A stretch of DNA of 64,000 nt from Bacilli bacterium (lineage in GTDB: Bacteria > Bacillota_I > Bacilli_A > RF39 > UBA660). The translations under genes were made by a program, and so were the position numbers. Below are positions 51,274-59,208 of this stretch, piece after piece. A model generated the notes under the pieces. The model worked only from the letters and a program-made list of their open reading frames with translations. It had not been told where the DNA came from and made no database searches. The stretch covers positions 422,885 to 486,884 of the forward strand of contig JAGAIS010000001.1 in assembly GCA_017626405.1 (NCBI GenBank), read 5' to 3'. Position 1 is the stretch's first letter; each line of letters starts with the position of its first letter.

Positions 51274-51600
51274 ATGGAAGTTCTAACTCAAGTTTTACCA
51301 ATAGTTATAGACATCTTATTAATTATTTTAATTACAGTTGGTATTATTTTATTAATCAAGTGCATATATGTAATTGATAAGGCAAAAGCTGTTATACTAG
51401 ATGTTGAAGAAAAAGTGAATAGTCTTAATGCCTTATTTAATATAGTTACAGTTCTCAATGATAAGATTGCTTTATTGAGTGATAAAGTATATGGTATTAT
51501 CGAAGCTGTTATCGATAGATTTTCGAGAAAGAAAGATTTAGATGATGATGAGCTAATCGATGAATATGAGAAAAAAAAGAAAGGAAGAAAGAGCAAATGA
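51274..51600 (+). CDS. DUF948-like membrane protein
   Basis: The 108-residue protein has one N-terminal membrane helix (about 8-30), a coiled-coil-like segment (about 38-75) and a Lys/Glu-rich tail, the layout of DUF948 proteins. These often stand beside YtxH-domain genes in Firmicutes, as here (the next gene overlaps by four bases). Function is unknown; a general stress link is reported for the Bacillus relatives. Confidence 0.75.
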   Translation: MEVLTQVLPIVIDILLIILITVGIILLIKCIYVIDKAKAVILDVEEKVNSLNALFNIVTVLNDKIALLSDKVYGIIEAVIDRFSRKKDLDDDELIDEYEKKKKGRKSK

Positions 51601-52001
51601 GTAAAGAAAAAGGAAGAGGATTAGGAAAGTTAGTAGCTGGTTTAGGAATCGGGGTTGGACTTGGAATGTTATTTGCCCCAAAGAGTGGTAAAGAGACAAG
51701 AAAGGATATCAAAGATGCTTCTGATAAAGCTATTAAGAAAGTTAAAGAAGTCGATTTGAATAAATTAAAAGATGATCTTGTATCAGAATATAATAAACTT
51801 GTAGCAGAACTTAAAGATATGGATAAAGAAAAAGCTAAGAAGTTAGCTACAAAAAAAGTTGAAGAATTGACTACAAAGGCAAATGATCTAATTGAAACAG
51901 CTAGGGAAAAGAGTTCTCCAGTAATTGAAAAGACAGCTAAGGATATAAAGAAAAAACTTGCTGATGTTTTAAGCGATTTAGCTGATAAATTAGAGGATTA
52001 A
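51597..52001 (+). CDS. YtxH-domain protein
   Basis: The 134-residue protein has a glycine-rich membrane segment 'GLGKLVAGLGIGVGLGMLFAP' followed by 'KSGKETRKDI', the YtxH domain (PF12732) signature. A long Lys-rich helix follows. YtxH proteins of Bacillus belong to the sigma-B and sigma-H stress regulons. Its ATG overlaps the DUF948 stop by four bases. Confidence 0.85.
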   Translation: MSKEKGRGLGKLVAGLGIGVGLGMLFAPKSGKETRKDIKDASDKAIKKVKEVDLNKLKDDLVSEYNKLVAELKDMDKEKAKKLATKKVEELTTKANDLIETAREKSSPVIEKTAKDIKKKLADVLSDLADKLED

Positions 52002-52189
52002 TGACTAGAATAAATGGTGTTCCATCAGTTACTCCTGTTGAAAAAATAATCGAAGCAAGAATAATTGGATCGCGAAAGCAAAAAAAAGATAATAATAAGG
52101 AGAATGAGGATCAAGAATCTCAAGATATGGGATTCTCTGAAATTCTTTCTGAAGAAATTGAAAAGACAAAGAGAGTTCTTAGAAGATAG
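52001..52189 (+). CDS. Hypothetical small protein of the YtxH unit
   Basis: The 62-residue protein is hydrophilic and I do not recognise it. Its ATG shares one base with the YtxH stop (TAATG), so translation is coupled. The charged sequence (KQKKDNNKENEDQE) suggests a flexible peptide. It ends the operon. Confidence 0.6.
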   Translation: MTRINGVPSVTPVEKIIEARIIGSRKQKKDNNKENEDQESQDMGFSEILSEEIEKTKRVLRR

Positions 52190-52247
52190 GACTTTCTTTT
52201 TTTTTATAAATAAAGTATAATTATTAATAGAATAGAGAGGTGTTTTT

Positions 52248-53348
52248 ATGGTTTGTACAAATTGTAATACAACTATTGATGATAATTCTTCAGTTTGTCC
52301 TAATTGTGGGTTTCAATTAAACACTAATACAGAAGAGATTAATAATGATGAAGAAGTTATAATGATAACTGAGAATATGGCACCTCCCGAGCTTGCTGTT
52401 AATCAAGAGAATATGATGGCTGGTGCTGGCGATTTAAGTAGTGGAGATAGTATGAGTTCATATGCACCTCCCGAGAAAAATGAAGAGGCAATAGAAGATA
52501 CTACAGTTAAGATTTCCGATCGTGTAGATTTTTCGATTCCTAAAGTTACAGCACCTGTTGAAAGTGATGCTCCAACGGATGGAAGTGTTCCAATAATCGG
52601 TGAACAGACGACTATTTTAACGAAAGAAGATTCTCCTAAAGAAGAATTAACTCAACTTAAAATTGGTGGTAAAGTATTAAAGTTTAAAACGGGAAAAAAT
52701 TTAAGTTTACCAATAGTTTTGATAATTGCTATTCTTACGTTGATAATTGGTGTCTTTATTGGAAAAATGTTATTTTCAAAGAATTATTGTACAACGACAA
52801 CTAGAAAAAATACCAATACGACAAAAGTAAAATATGTGTCTGATGGTAAAAATAACATTACTAATGTTGGTTCATTTACTTATAGTATTCCCGAAGACTA
52901 TATCTACGATAAGAGAGAAAAGGGATTACTAGTATATGATAACAAAGATACATTTAGAATATATATTAAGACGACTAATGGTTCCTATGAAGATATGAGT
53001 GGAGCCAAATTAAGTATTAGAGAGACTTTGAAGGAAAATGGAACAACAGTAAATAATATTAAAGAATTGAATATTTCAGAAAAGGATTATTTAATTATTG
53101 AAACTATTCGTGGTACTTCAAATAAGTTAGTGGCTTTTAGCGATGCTTCTAATGACTATGTATATTATATAGAAATAGTTAATTCTAGTAATAACTATGA
53201 TTATGATGTCTTGGATATTGCTGCTGATATTGTAAAGAATGCTAAATATCAAAAAGTGGAATCTAAGATGGAGGGAGCAAGTATTAATGATGTTTCTGAT
53301 TTGGCAATTAAAGCATCACTTGAATATAAAGCTCTTAATAATAATTAA
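52248..53348 (+). CDS. Zinc-ribbon membrane protein with extracytoplasmic domain
   Basis: The 366-residue protein begins with a zinc ribbon (CTNCNTTIDDNSSVCPNCG), then an acidic linker, a single transmembrane helix (about 155-177) and an extracytoplasmic domain of about 180 residues. The last part contains a 'FSIPEDYIYDKREKGLLVYDN'-type fold similar to lipoprotein-like DUF families. Cytosolic zinc ribbon plus external domain is a common Firmicute design; function unknown. GAGAGGTG precedes the ATG. Confidence 0.7.
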   Translation: MVCTNCNTTIDDNSSVCPNCGFQLNTNTEEINNDEEVIMITENMAPPELAVNQENMMAGAGDLSSGDSMSSYAPPEKNEEAIEDTTVKISDRVDFSIPKVTAPVESDAPTDGSVPIIGEQTTILTKEDSPKEELTQLKIGGKVLKFKTGKNLSLPIVLIIAILTLIIGVFIGKMLFSKNYCTTTTRKNTNTTKVKYVSDGKNNITNVGSFTYSIPEDYIYDKREKGLLVYDNKDTFRIYIKTTNGSYEDMSGAKLSIRETLKENGTTVNNIKELNISEKDYLIIETIRGTSNKLVAFSDASNDYVYYIEIVNSSNNYDYDVLDIAADIVKNAKYQKVESKMEGASINDVSDLAIKASLEYKALNNN

Positions 53349-53377
53349 TTGACTAATGAATATTATTAAGATATAAT
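53349..53377 (+). promoter_or_regulatory. Sigma-A promoter of the tyrS T-box leader
   Basis: TTGACT (53349-53354), 17-base spacer, TATAAT (53372-53377). The start site would be near 53384. Confidence 0.85.
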
Positions 53378-53383
53378 TAATTT

Positions 53384-53515
53384 GTTGATGAAGAACGGAT
53401 TTACGACCCGGGAGTCAAATCGTTATGTCGCGTTAAGATAAAGAGTGTATGAGCAATCATGAAATAGGGTGGTACCGCCAAATTAATTGGTCCCTATTGA
53501 ATGGTTGTTTTTTTA
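53384..53515 (+). promoter_or_regulatory. T-box riboswitch, tyrosine-type, with very short Stem I
   Basis: The T-box core AGGGTGGTACCGCC (53466-53479) and a terminator stem with a T run (to about 53515) are present. A TAC codon (53402-53404) lies in an internal loop between AACG / CGTT and GAC / GTC helices, so the specifier reads tyrosine. Stem I spans only about 31 bases and lacks the AG bulge and distal loop seen in the ileS leader. The predicted start site leaves no room for a longer one. Confidence 0.85.
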
Positions 53516-53539
53516 TTAGAAAGGTTTAGAGGTGAATAT

Positions 53540-54721
53540 ATGAATTGTTATGAAGATTTAGTGTATCGTGGATTGATAAAAGATATGACTAATAACGAAG
53601 ACTTTATTGAAAGATTAAATAAGGGAGGAATGACTTTCTATATTGGAACAGATCCAACAGCAGACTCTCTACATCTTGGACATCTATCATCATTTTTAAT
53701 ATGTGAAAGACTTGCACGTTTTGGTCATCATCCAATTGTTTTAGTTGGTGGAGCAACGGGGTTGATAGGAGATCCAAGACCAACTAAGGAAAGAGAAAAA
53801 CAAGATACTAGTGTAATTTTTAAAAATATTGAAGGAATAAAAAATCAATTAAAGAAATACTTTCCTAATTGTGAAATGGTTAATAATTATGATTGGACAA
53901 AGGATATTACATTTATTGATTTTCTTAGAGATTATGGAAAATATTTTAATATTAACTATATGATTAATAAAGATATTATCAAGAGAAGATTAGATGAAGG
54001 AATATCTTATACGGAATTTTCTTATATGTTAATGCAAGCGTATGATTTCCTTTGGTTATATCAAAATAAGAATTGTATAATGCAAGTTGCTGGGCAAGAT
54101 CAATGGGGAAATATTACTTCCGGAGTAGAACTTATTAGAAAAGCTCTTAATAAAGATGCTTATGCCTTTACAATGCCTTTAGTAACTACTAAATCGGGAG
54201 TTAAATTTGGCAAGAGTGAAGGTAATGCTCTATGGCTTGATAAGGATAAAACTAGTCCATATCAAATGTATCAATATTTAATTAATTCAGAAGATGAAAT
54301 GGTTATTGATTATTTGAAACGTTTTACTTTCCTTTCTAAAGAAGAAATTGATGACTTGGAAGTAAAGCATAAAGAGAAACCAGAAAATCGCGATGCTCAT
54401 AAAGCTCTTGCTTTTGAAGTTGTTAAATTCTTACATGGTGAAGAAGAGGCAGTTAAGGCTCGTGAAGCGAGTGAGGCTATATTTAATGGAGGAATATCTG
54501 ATGATATGCCAACATTTGAGGTAACTAGTAAGAATATCTTAGATATTTTAGTAGAATGTGAATGTGCTACATCTAAATCAGAAGCTAGAAGACTAGTACA
54601 GCAAGGTGGAGTTAGCATAGATTCAAAAAGAGTTGATGATGCTAATCTAATTGTCGATAAACTTGAATTTATTCTTCAAAAGGGAAAGAAAAAAATAATT
54701 AAAGTTATTGTTAAGGAATAA
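53540..54721 (+). CDS. tyrS: Tyrosyl-tRNA synthetase
   Basis: The 393-residue class I synthetase has 'LHLGHLSSFL' (HIGH element), 'GGATGLIGDPRP', 'QVAGQDQWGN' and 'KFGKSEGNALWLD' (the KFGKS form normal for bacterial TyrRS). The C-terminal S4-like domain (about 330-393) has 'KSEARRLVQQGGVSID'. The ATG at 53540 follows GAGGTGA. It is controlled by the T-box leader just upstream. A terminator follows. Confidence 0.97.
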   Translation: MNCYEDLVYRGLIKDMTNNEDFIERLNKGGMTFYIGTDPTADSLHLGHLSSFLICERLARFGHHPIVLVGGATGLIGDPRPTKEREKQDTSVIFKNIEGIKNQLKKYFPNCEMVNNYDWTKDITFIDFLRDYGKYFNINYMINKDIIKRRLDEGISYTEFSYMLMQAYDFLWLYQNKNCIMQVAGQDQWGNITSGVELIRKALNKDAYAFTMPLVTTKSGVKFGKSEGNALWLDKDKTSPYQMYQYLINSEDEMVIDYLKRFTFLSKEEIDDLEVKHKEKPENRDAHKALAFEVVKFLHGEEEAVKAREASEAIFNGGISDDMPTFEVTSKNILDILVECECATSKSEARRLVQQGGVSIDSKRVDDANLIVDKLEFILQKGKKKIIKVIVKE

Positions 54722-54746
54722 TTAATTTATTCCTTATTTTATTTTC
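54713..54746 (+). terminator. Rho-independent terminator after tyrS
   Basis: AAGGAATAA / TTATTCCTT stem and T-rich tract overlapping the tyrS stop codon. Confidence 0.8.
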
Positions 54747-54774
54747 TTGTTATATAATTAAAGTAGGTGATATT

Positions 54775-55830
54775 ATGAAACAAAAAGATTATAATGTTTT
54801 AGTTAATCATAATATGTTAGTATATTGGTTAATAATTTCAGTTGTATTAGTTATATCTTATTTTATAGAAGTAATAAAGGGATTGAGAACTATTCCTTAT
54901 GTTATTATATTTTCTTTATTTACTATAATACCATTAGTAATTACTTTTTTAGTTAATAAAATGTATGGTGGATATAATGAAAAGGTAAAGTATGTTTTTG
55001 CTGTCGGATATTTAATATTTTATACGTTTACTTTGATTACTACTCAATCAGATTTATCATTTGTCTATATAATACCAATGATTTCAATATTATTAGTGTA
55101 CTGTGATAAAAAGTTAATAAGCGGAGTATTTAGTTATGCTACTATCATAAATATATTTATTATAATTGCTCGTTTAAATTCATCAATGCCTATAATCTAT
55201 ACAAGAACATTAGATGAAGTTATTACTTTCTATGAAATTCAAATAGCGTGTTTAGTATTATCAGGAATATTTCTTTATAAGACAACAAATTTATTAATTA
55301 TTAGACAACAAAAATTTGATGAATTGACGAATGATATTAATAAGGATGCTTTAACTAGTTTAAACAATGTTCGTTTCTTAGAGGCAAATATTAATAAAAT
55401 ATTTAATATAAAACATAAGAAAAGTTTACATATTGCTTTTGTTGATATTGATGACTTTAAACATTTTAATACTTTGTATGGTCATAAATTTGGCGATGAA
55501 GTGTTAATTACTCTAGGTAAAATAATAAAAAATAGTATTAGCAAGTTTAAAGATACTTATGGCATTAGAGTAGGTGGCGATGAATTTGTTATTATATCGA
55601 GATCTATCAGTTATGAAGAATTCTGCAGTTTACTTGAAGAAATAAGAAATAAAGTTGAAACTACTAAATTAGAATATGAGAATAAGAGAGTTGGAATATG
55701 TATAAGTATTGGTGCAGCATCTCGTGATATCGATTCTGGAGATACATTTTTAAAAATATATAATTTAGCAGATAATAGAAATAATGAAGCTAAGAAAAAA
55801 GGAAAGAACACTATTGTATATAAAGATTAG
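54775..55830 (+). CDS. Membrane-bound diguanylate cyclase (GGDEF)
   Basis: The 351-residue protein has about six N-terminal transmembrane helices (about 12-170) and a C-terminal GGDEF domain (about 185-350). The active motif 'RVGGDEFVII' is intact, as are 'DALTSLNN' and 'DIDDFKHFN'. It should make c-di-GMP from two GTP. An RxxD inhibitory site five residues before GGDEF is not seen. AGGTGATA precedes the ATG. It may act together with the degenerate HD-GYP protein at 5949, which would be a receptor rather than a phosphodiesterase. Confidence 0.92.
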   Translation: MKQKDYNVLVNHNMLVYWLIISVVLVISYFIEVIKGLRTIPYVIIFSLFTIIPLVITFLVNKMYGGYNEKVKYVFAVGYLIFYTFTLITTQSDLSFVYIIPMISILLVYCDKKLISGVFSYATIINIFIIIARLNSSMPIIYTRTLDEVITFYEIQIACLVLSGIFLYKTTNLLIIRQQKFDELTNDINKDALTSLNNVRFLEANINKIFNIKHKKSLHIAFVDIDDFKHFNTLYGHKFGDEVLITLGKIIKNSISKFKDTYGIRVGGDEFVIISRSISYEEFCSLLEEIRNKVETTKLEYENKRVGICISIGAASRDIDSGDTFLKIYNLADNRNNEAKKKGKNTIVYKD

Positions 55831-55862
55831 ATATGTTATTATAGTCCCCAAGAAGTGATTTT

Positions 55863-56345
55863 ATGAAAGAAAAAATTGAAGGGTTACTATTTGTATGTGA
55901 GACTAGTCTAAATGCTAATAAGGGCGAAAATGCCAAAATATTTGAACATATTATTTTTATTAATAACATGTTTTCTATAACTTTTCCTGGTAATCCAAAT
56001 GCTTTACCAGCTACTGAGTATTTTTATGAGATAATGTCTTCCTATATGAATGAAAGTGAGGCAGAATTTTTATTCTTTGAAAAAGCAGTTAAATATCTCG
56101 ATTACTTATTGGATCATCTAAGTGAGGTTGATGAAGAAATCCTTATTGAGATTGATGAGGGAATAGATTATCTTGAAGATTTATTTGCTACGAGAATATT
56201 GAGTACCGTTCAAGTATTTGAACATTATAAAGGTATAATAGAGAGTGGAATTTTGACAAATAGCAATTACTATATTACTAATTTTTCTGATCGTTTTGAT
56301 GAAGATGAGAAAAATAAATTGTTAGCTTGTATTCCGGAAGTATAA
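55863..56345 (+). CDS. Hypothetical acidic protein, 160 residues
   Basis: I do not recognise this soluble, probably helical protein. It is rich in Glu and Asp (for example 'EVDEEILIEIDEGIDYLEDL') and has no membrane segment. It follows the GGDEF gene by 32 bases with AAGAAGTGAT as ribosome-binding site, so it may be co-transcribed with it. A bidirectional terminator follows. Confidence 0.65.
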   Translation: MKEKIEGLLFVCETSLNANKGENAKIFEHIIFINNMFSITFPGNPNALPATEYFYEIMSSYMNESEAEFLFFEKAVKYLDYLLDHLSEVDEEILIEIDEGIDYLEDLFATRILSTVQVFEHYKGIIESGILTNSNYYITNFSDRFDEDEKNKLLACIPEV

Positions 56346-56372
56346 AAAAAGAGGATTTAATCCTCTATTTTA
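56344..56372. terminator. Bidirectional terminator
   Basis: AGAGGAT-TTA-ATCCTCT with A run before and T run after, serving the genes on both sides. Confidence 0.8.
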
Positions 56373-56688
56373 ATTGACTAATATATTTTTTTAATGCTCT
56401 AGCATCAGGGCCAAATATTATCTTTAATTGATTATCAATTTCAACGATACCTTTAGCACCAAGCTTTTGAATACCTTCTTTATCAACTTTAGTAACATCC
56501 TTTAAAGTAACTTTAAATCTGCTCATATTTACCTCAGTATCTAAGATATTATCCTTTCCTCCTAGGAAACCAACTAACTTGTTTACTTCTAAGTTAAAGT
56601 TCTTATGATTTAATTTTACTATTACTAATGATATTACTAATAATACTGCAATTATAATTACTAATCTAACTATATTCGTTATATCCAT
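56365..56688 (-). CDS. Membrane-tethered PTS EIIB-like protein without active-site Cys
   Basis: The 107-residue protein has one membrane helix (about 7-24) and then an EIIB-glucose-type domain (about 34-105): 'LVGFLGGKDNILDTEV', 'VTLKDVTKVD'. In EIIB the sequence is 'NI..V..C.TRLR' with a phosphorylated Cys; here the place reads EVNMSRFKV, with no Cys. No EIIC or EIIA is nearby. It therefore cannot act as an ordinary sugar phosphotransferase. A sensory or structural role is possible. Confidence 0.7.
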   Translation of the reverse strand: MDITNIVRLVIIIAVLLVISLVIVKLNHKNFNLEVNKLVGFLGGKDNILDTEVNMSRFKVTLKDVTKVDKEGIQKLGAKGIVEIDNQLKIIFGPDARALKKYISQLK

Positions 56689-56818
56689 ATTTTTATCACC
56701 ATTTAAATCATACTATAAAATTAATAAATTTGCAATCTTTATAATAATGCCAAAATTCAATAATGTTGACTAAAATATTAATTATTTATTATAATAATAA
56801 GAAGAAAGAAATGATTAA

Positions 56819-57682
56819 ATGAAAAGAATAATTTATAGAATGTTAGCTTATGTACTAGATTTAGCATTTGTATCAGTTATATTGCTCGGAATAGGTTATA
56901 TTAATTTTGTTAATCCTGAAAGTGAAAAAATAAATTATACTTATCAGGAGTACTATAATATTAATAATTCATATACTGAATTAATGAAAAATATTGATGA
57001 TTATTTTAAAGATGGAAAATTAACTCAAGAAGAATATGAAGATATCGTATGTAAGTATCCTAATTTCTTTGATTGTTTTAATGATATTACTCTAAATGAA
57101 GATATTAAAAATAAAGAAATTGATGAGGTTAAAGAGGATTTAAATAAGAGAATAACTAAATTAAATAATGACTATGGATATAAAATAGAAAAACTAAATA
57201 TTAGAACTTCTGTTATAAGTATAGTTGTATATATTTTATATTTTGGTCTATTGCAATATATATTAAAGGGACAGACAATATTTAAAAAACTATTTAAATT
57301 GAGAGTAATTGATAATGAACATCCAAAGAAGAAAGTACCATTATGGAAATACATTATCAGAAGTATATTAGTATGCGAATTAATTATTTCCATTGTCGAT
57401 TTAATACTTTTAGTTACTTTAAATCAATCTAGTTATATTATTGGAAATGGATGGTTATCAAATATTAAATATGTCTACGAAATGGCATTCCTAGTTACAA
57501 TGATTATAAGAGATGATGCTAGAAGTATTCATGATTTACTATTAAATACGAGAGTTGTTAGATTTAATTTAGCAGGCAATATAATAGATGAAAAACTATT
57601 TAATGATGGTGACAGTGATTATGAGAGTGTTACTAATAAAAATAATAAGATTGTATCAAAGAACGCCAATAGAGATGCATAA
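56819..57682 (+). CDS. RDD-family membrane protein
   Basis: The 287-residue protein starts 'KRIIYRMLAYVLDLAFVSVI', with Arg and two Asp spaced as in RDD proteins. About four hydrophobic helices follow, interrupted by a long extracellular loop rich in Asp/Asn (about 40-125). A later 'GQTIFKKLFKLRVID' and 'RDDARSIHDLLLNTRVV' fit RDD C-terminal halves. The C-terminal 30 residues are polar and overlap the start of the yidD gene in another frame. Confidence 0.8.
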   Translation: MKRIIYRMLAYVLDLAFVSVILLGIGYINFVNPESEKINYTYQEYYNINNSYTELMKNIDDYFKDGKLTQEEYEDIVCKYPNFFDCFNDITLNEDIKNKEIDEVKEDLNKRITKLNNDYGYKIEKLNIRTSVISIVVYILYFGLLQYILKGQTIFKKLFKLRVIDNEHPKKKVPLWKYIIRSILVCELIISIVDLILLVTLNQSSYIIGNGWLSNIKYVYEMAFLVTMIIRDDARSIHDLLLNTRVVRFNLAGNIIDEKLFNDGDSDYESVTNKNNKIVSKNANRDA

Positions 57683-57839
57683 TAATTGTAAGTTTATTCC
57701 TAGTTGTTCAGAATATATGATTGGATGTTTAGAAAATTACGGGATATTAAAAGGGCTACCTAAAGGAATGTATAGAATACTTAGATGCAATCCTTTTAAT
57801 AGGGGTGGATATGATCCAGTAATAAAGAAAAATAAATAG
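57621..57839 (+). CDS. yidD: Membrane protein insertion efficiency factor YidD
   Basis: The 72-residue protein has 'LLIKIIRLYQRTP', 'NNCKFIPSCSEYMI' and 'RILRCNPFNRGGYDPV', the complete YidD signature with three conserved Cys. I start at the ATG at 57621 with GGTGA eight bases upstream; a longer frame from 57588 adds residues not seen in YidD proteins. It overlaps the 3' end of the RDD gene by 62 bases in a different frame. The normal partner, yidC, is not in this window. Confidence 0.9.
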   Translation: MRVLLIKIIRLYQRTPIEMHNNCKFIPSCSEYMIGCLENYGILKGLPKGMYRILRCNPFNRGGYDPVIKKNK

Positions 57840-57841
57840 AC

Positions 57842-57872
57842 TAAAACTATTCTTTTAAAGAATAGTTTTTAT
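57842..57872 (+). terminator. Rho-independent terminator after yidD
   Basis: AAAACTATTCTT / AGAATAGTTTT stem and T tract. Confidence 0.85.
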
Positions 57873-57901
57873 TTACTGAAAAAGTATATCAAGAATTATG
57901 C

Positions 57902-57928
57902 ACTAAAAAGTTATTTACTCATAAAATA
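57902..57928 (+). promoter_or_regulatory. Putative sigma-K promoter of cotZ
   Basis: AC (57902-57903), a 16-base spacer and CATAAAATA (57920-57928) match the sigma-K pattern mAC-N16-CATANNNTA. No convincing vegetative promoter is present. Short patterns like this also occur by chance in AT-rich DNA. Confidence 0.5.
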
Positions 57929-57957
57929 TAGTGAGAATATATGAAAGGGTGAAAAAT

Positions 57958-58419
57958 ATGAATAATGTGGATAATTGTAACAATAATACTAATTCAATTG
58001 CTGATATTTTGAAAGTAATATTAATTCTTCAACAAAATGCTTGTCCTGAATCTTGCTTAGATTCATGTGATAGACCACTTCTTGGAGGAGGTCCTAATTG
58101 TCTTGTTTGCAATACTAGACCAGTAATGCTTTATAGTTGTTGTGGTAATGGAACTCCATGGAGTATGCCAACTTGTAAAGATTTAACTCTATCTTGTAGT
58201 AATCCTCAAACTTCAACGACAAACTGTGAATGTTCAAATGTATTTAGAGTTGAAAAACTTGATGGCAATGCAGCAACATTTAGAGTATTAGTTCCAAATC
58301 CTGAAGATTCTTGCTGCAATAGTCAACCTTACTTGAGTACTAATAGTTTCTTCACAATGGATTTAGGCTGCTTATGTGCTATAAGATGCTTAAATGATAC
58401 TTATGTAGACTGCGTTTAA
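57958..58419 (+). CDS. cotZ: Spore coat protein CotY/CotZ family
   Basis: The 153-residue Cys-rich protein has an N-terminal helical part ('SIADILKVILILQQNACPESC') and a C-terminal part 'FRVEKLDGNAATFRVLVP' and 'FFTMDLGCLCAIRCLND', which are the conserved stretches of the CotY/CotZ family (PF10612) of spore crust proteins. It contains about 17 Cys. AAAGGGTGA precedes the ATG at 57958. Together with cotE and cse60 it indicates sporulation capacity, now or in the past. Confidence 0.85.
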   Translation: MNNVDNCNNNTNSIADILKVILILQQNACPESCLDSCDRPLLGGGPNCLVCNTRPVMLYSCCGNGTPWSMPTCKDLTLSCSNPQTSTTNCECSNVFRVEKLDGNAATFRVLVPNPEDSCCNSQPYLSTNSFFTMDLGCLCAIRCLNDTYVDCV

Positions 58420-58436
58420 TACGCAGTTTTATTTTG
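58409..58436 (+). terminator. Rho-independent terminator after cotZ
   Basis: GACTGCGT / ACGCAGTT stem overlapping the stop codon, then T-rich tract. Confidence 0.8.
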
Positions 58437-58459
58437 CTCAGTTTAACATAAATTTTATT

Positions 58460-58639
58460 ATGAGAATATTTATTATTAAATTGTTTTTAATGTTCATTAT
58501 TAGTTTTATGTTAGTAATAATAATACTTAATCTAAATTATTTTACTATTGGGTATAATATATTTTATTATGTTAAAAATATAATTGGATATGTTATAGGA
58601 ATAATTATTTCTTTTATTTTATTAATTAGGATTAGGTGA
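58460..58639 (+). CDS. Small two-helix membrane protein, tentative
   Basis: An open frame of 59 codons encodes a strongly hydrophobic peptide with two helices (about 4-22 and 40-57) and an RIR end. No good ribosome-binding site precedes its ATG. Its final codons contain the AGGTGA ribosome-binding site of the next gene, and its stop lies five bases before the next ATG, an operon-like arrangement. It may be real, or a chance frame in AT-rich sequence. Confidence 0.4.
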   Translation: MRIFIIKLFLMFIISFMLVIIILNLNYFTIGYNIFYYVKNIIGYVIGIIISFILLIRIR

Positions 58640-58643
58640 TTAT

Positions 58644-59183
58644 ATGTATTATTATGATATTTATGTCTGCTTTAATGATAATTATGTGAGTGTTTATAAT
58701 TGGGATTCTTCATTAGTAGAGAGAATTCTAAAACTAAGGGTTGTTAGAGTAGAGGATATTAAAGTATATTTAGAATATGATTTAAGTATTGATTGTAAAG
58801 ATGAGATTGTTTTATTAAGCGATACCATTAATGCTATTGTAGTAGATATTAAAGATAAAAGAATAGTAGGCATTTCTTCTTTAAAACTTAGTGATGAAGA
58901 TGAGGTATGCAAGTTAGCATCGATATTGCCGATAACGAGCATTAATTTAGAAATAAAAAAACATAAAGATTTAAAGTATAAAAATAGTTGTGATAATACT
59001 AAAAAGAAAATATTTGAAAGTAGTGTTCAAAATGGAAGTGATGACTACATTAAATATTTATATAATTATGTATTCAATAAGAACTCTTCAAATATTGGAG
59101 TTATGAAGAAAAAATTGTTAAAGGACATTGATACTAATTTTGGTGAAAGTTATTTAAACCTCTATAAAATAATTTACAAATGA
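58644..59183 (+). CDS. Hypothetical protein, 179 residues
   Basis: I do not recognise this protein. The first half is predicted to be beta-rich ('EIVLLSDTINAIVVDIKDKRIVG') and the second half helical and basic. No membrane segment or catalytic motif is seen. AGGTGATT is a good ribosome-binding site. It lies directly upstream of the LemA-like gene (25 bases) and is probably co-transcribed with it. Confidence 0.65.
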   Translation: MYYYDIYVCFNDNYVSVYNWDSSLVERILKLRVVRVEDIKVYLEYDLSIDCKDEIVLLSDTINAIVVDIKDKRIVGISSLKLSDEDEVCKLASILPITSINLEIKKHKDLKYKNSCDNTKKKIFESSVQNGSDDYIKYLYNYVFNKNSSNIGVMKKKLLKDIDTNFGESYLNLYKIIYK

Positions 59184-59208
59184 TGTATTATATATATAGG
59201 TGATAATT

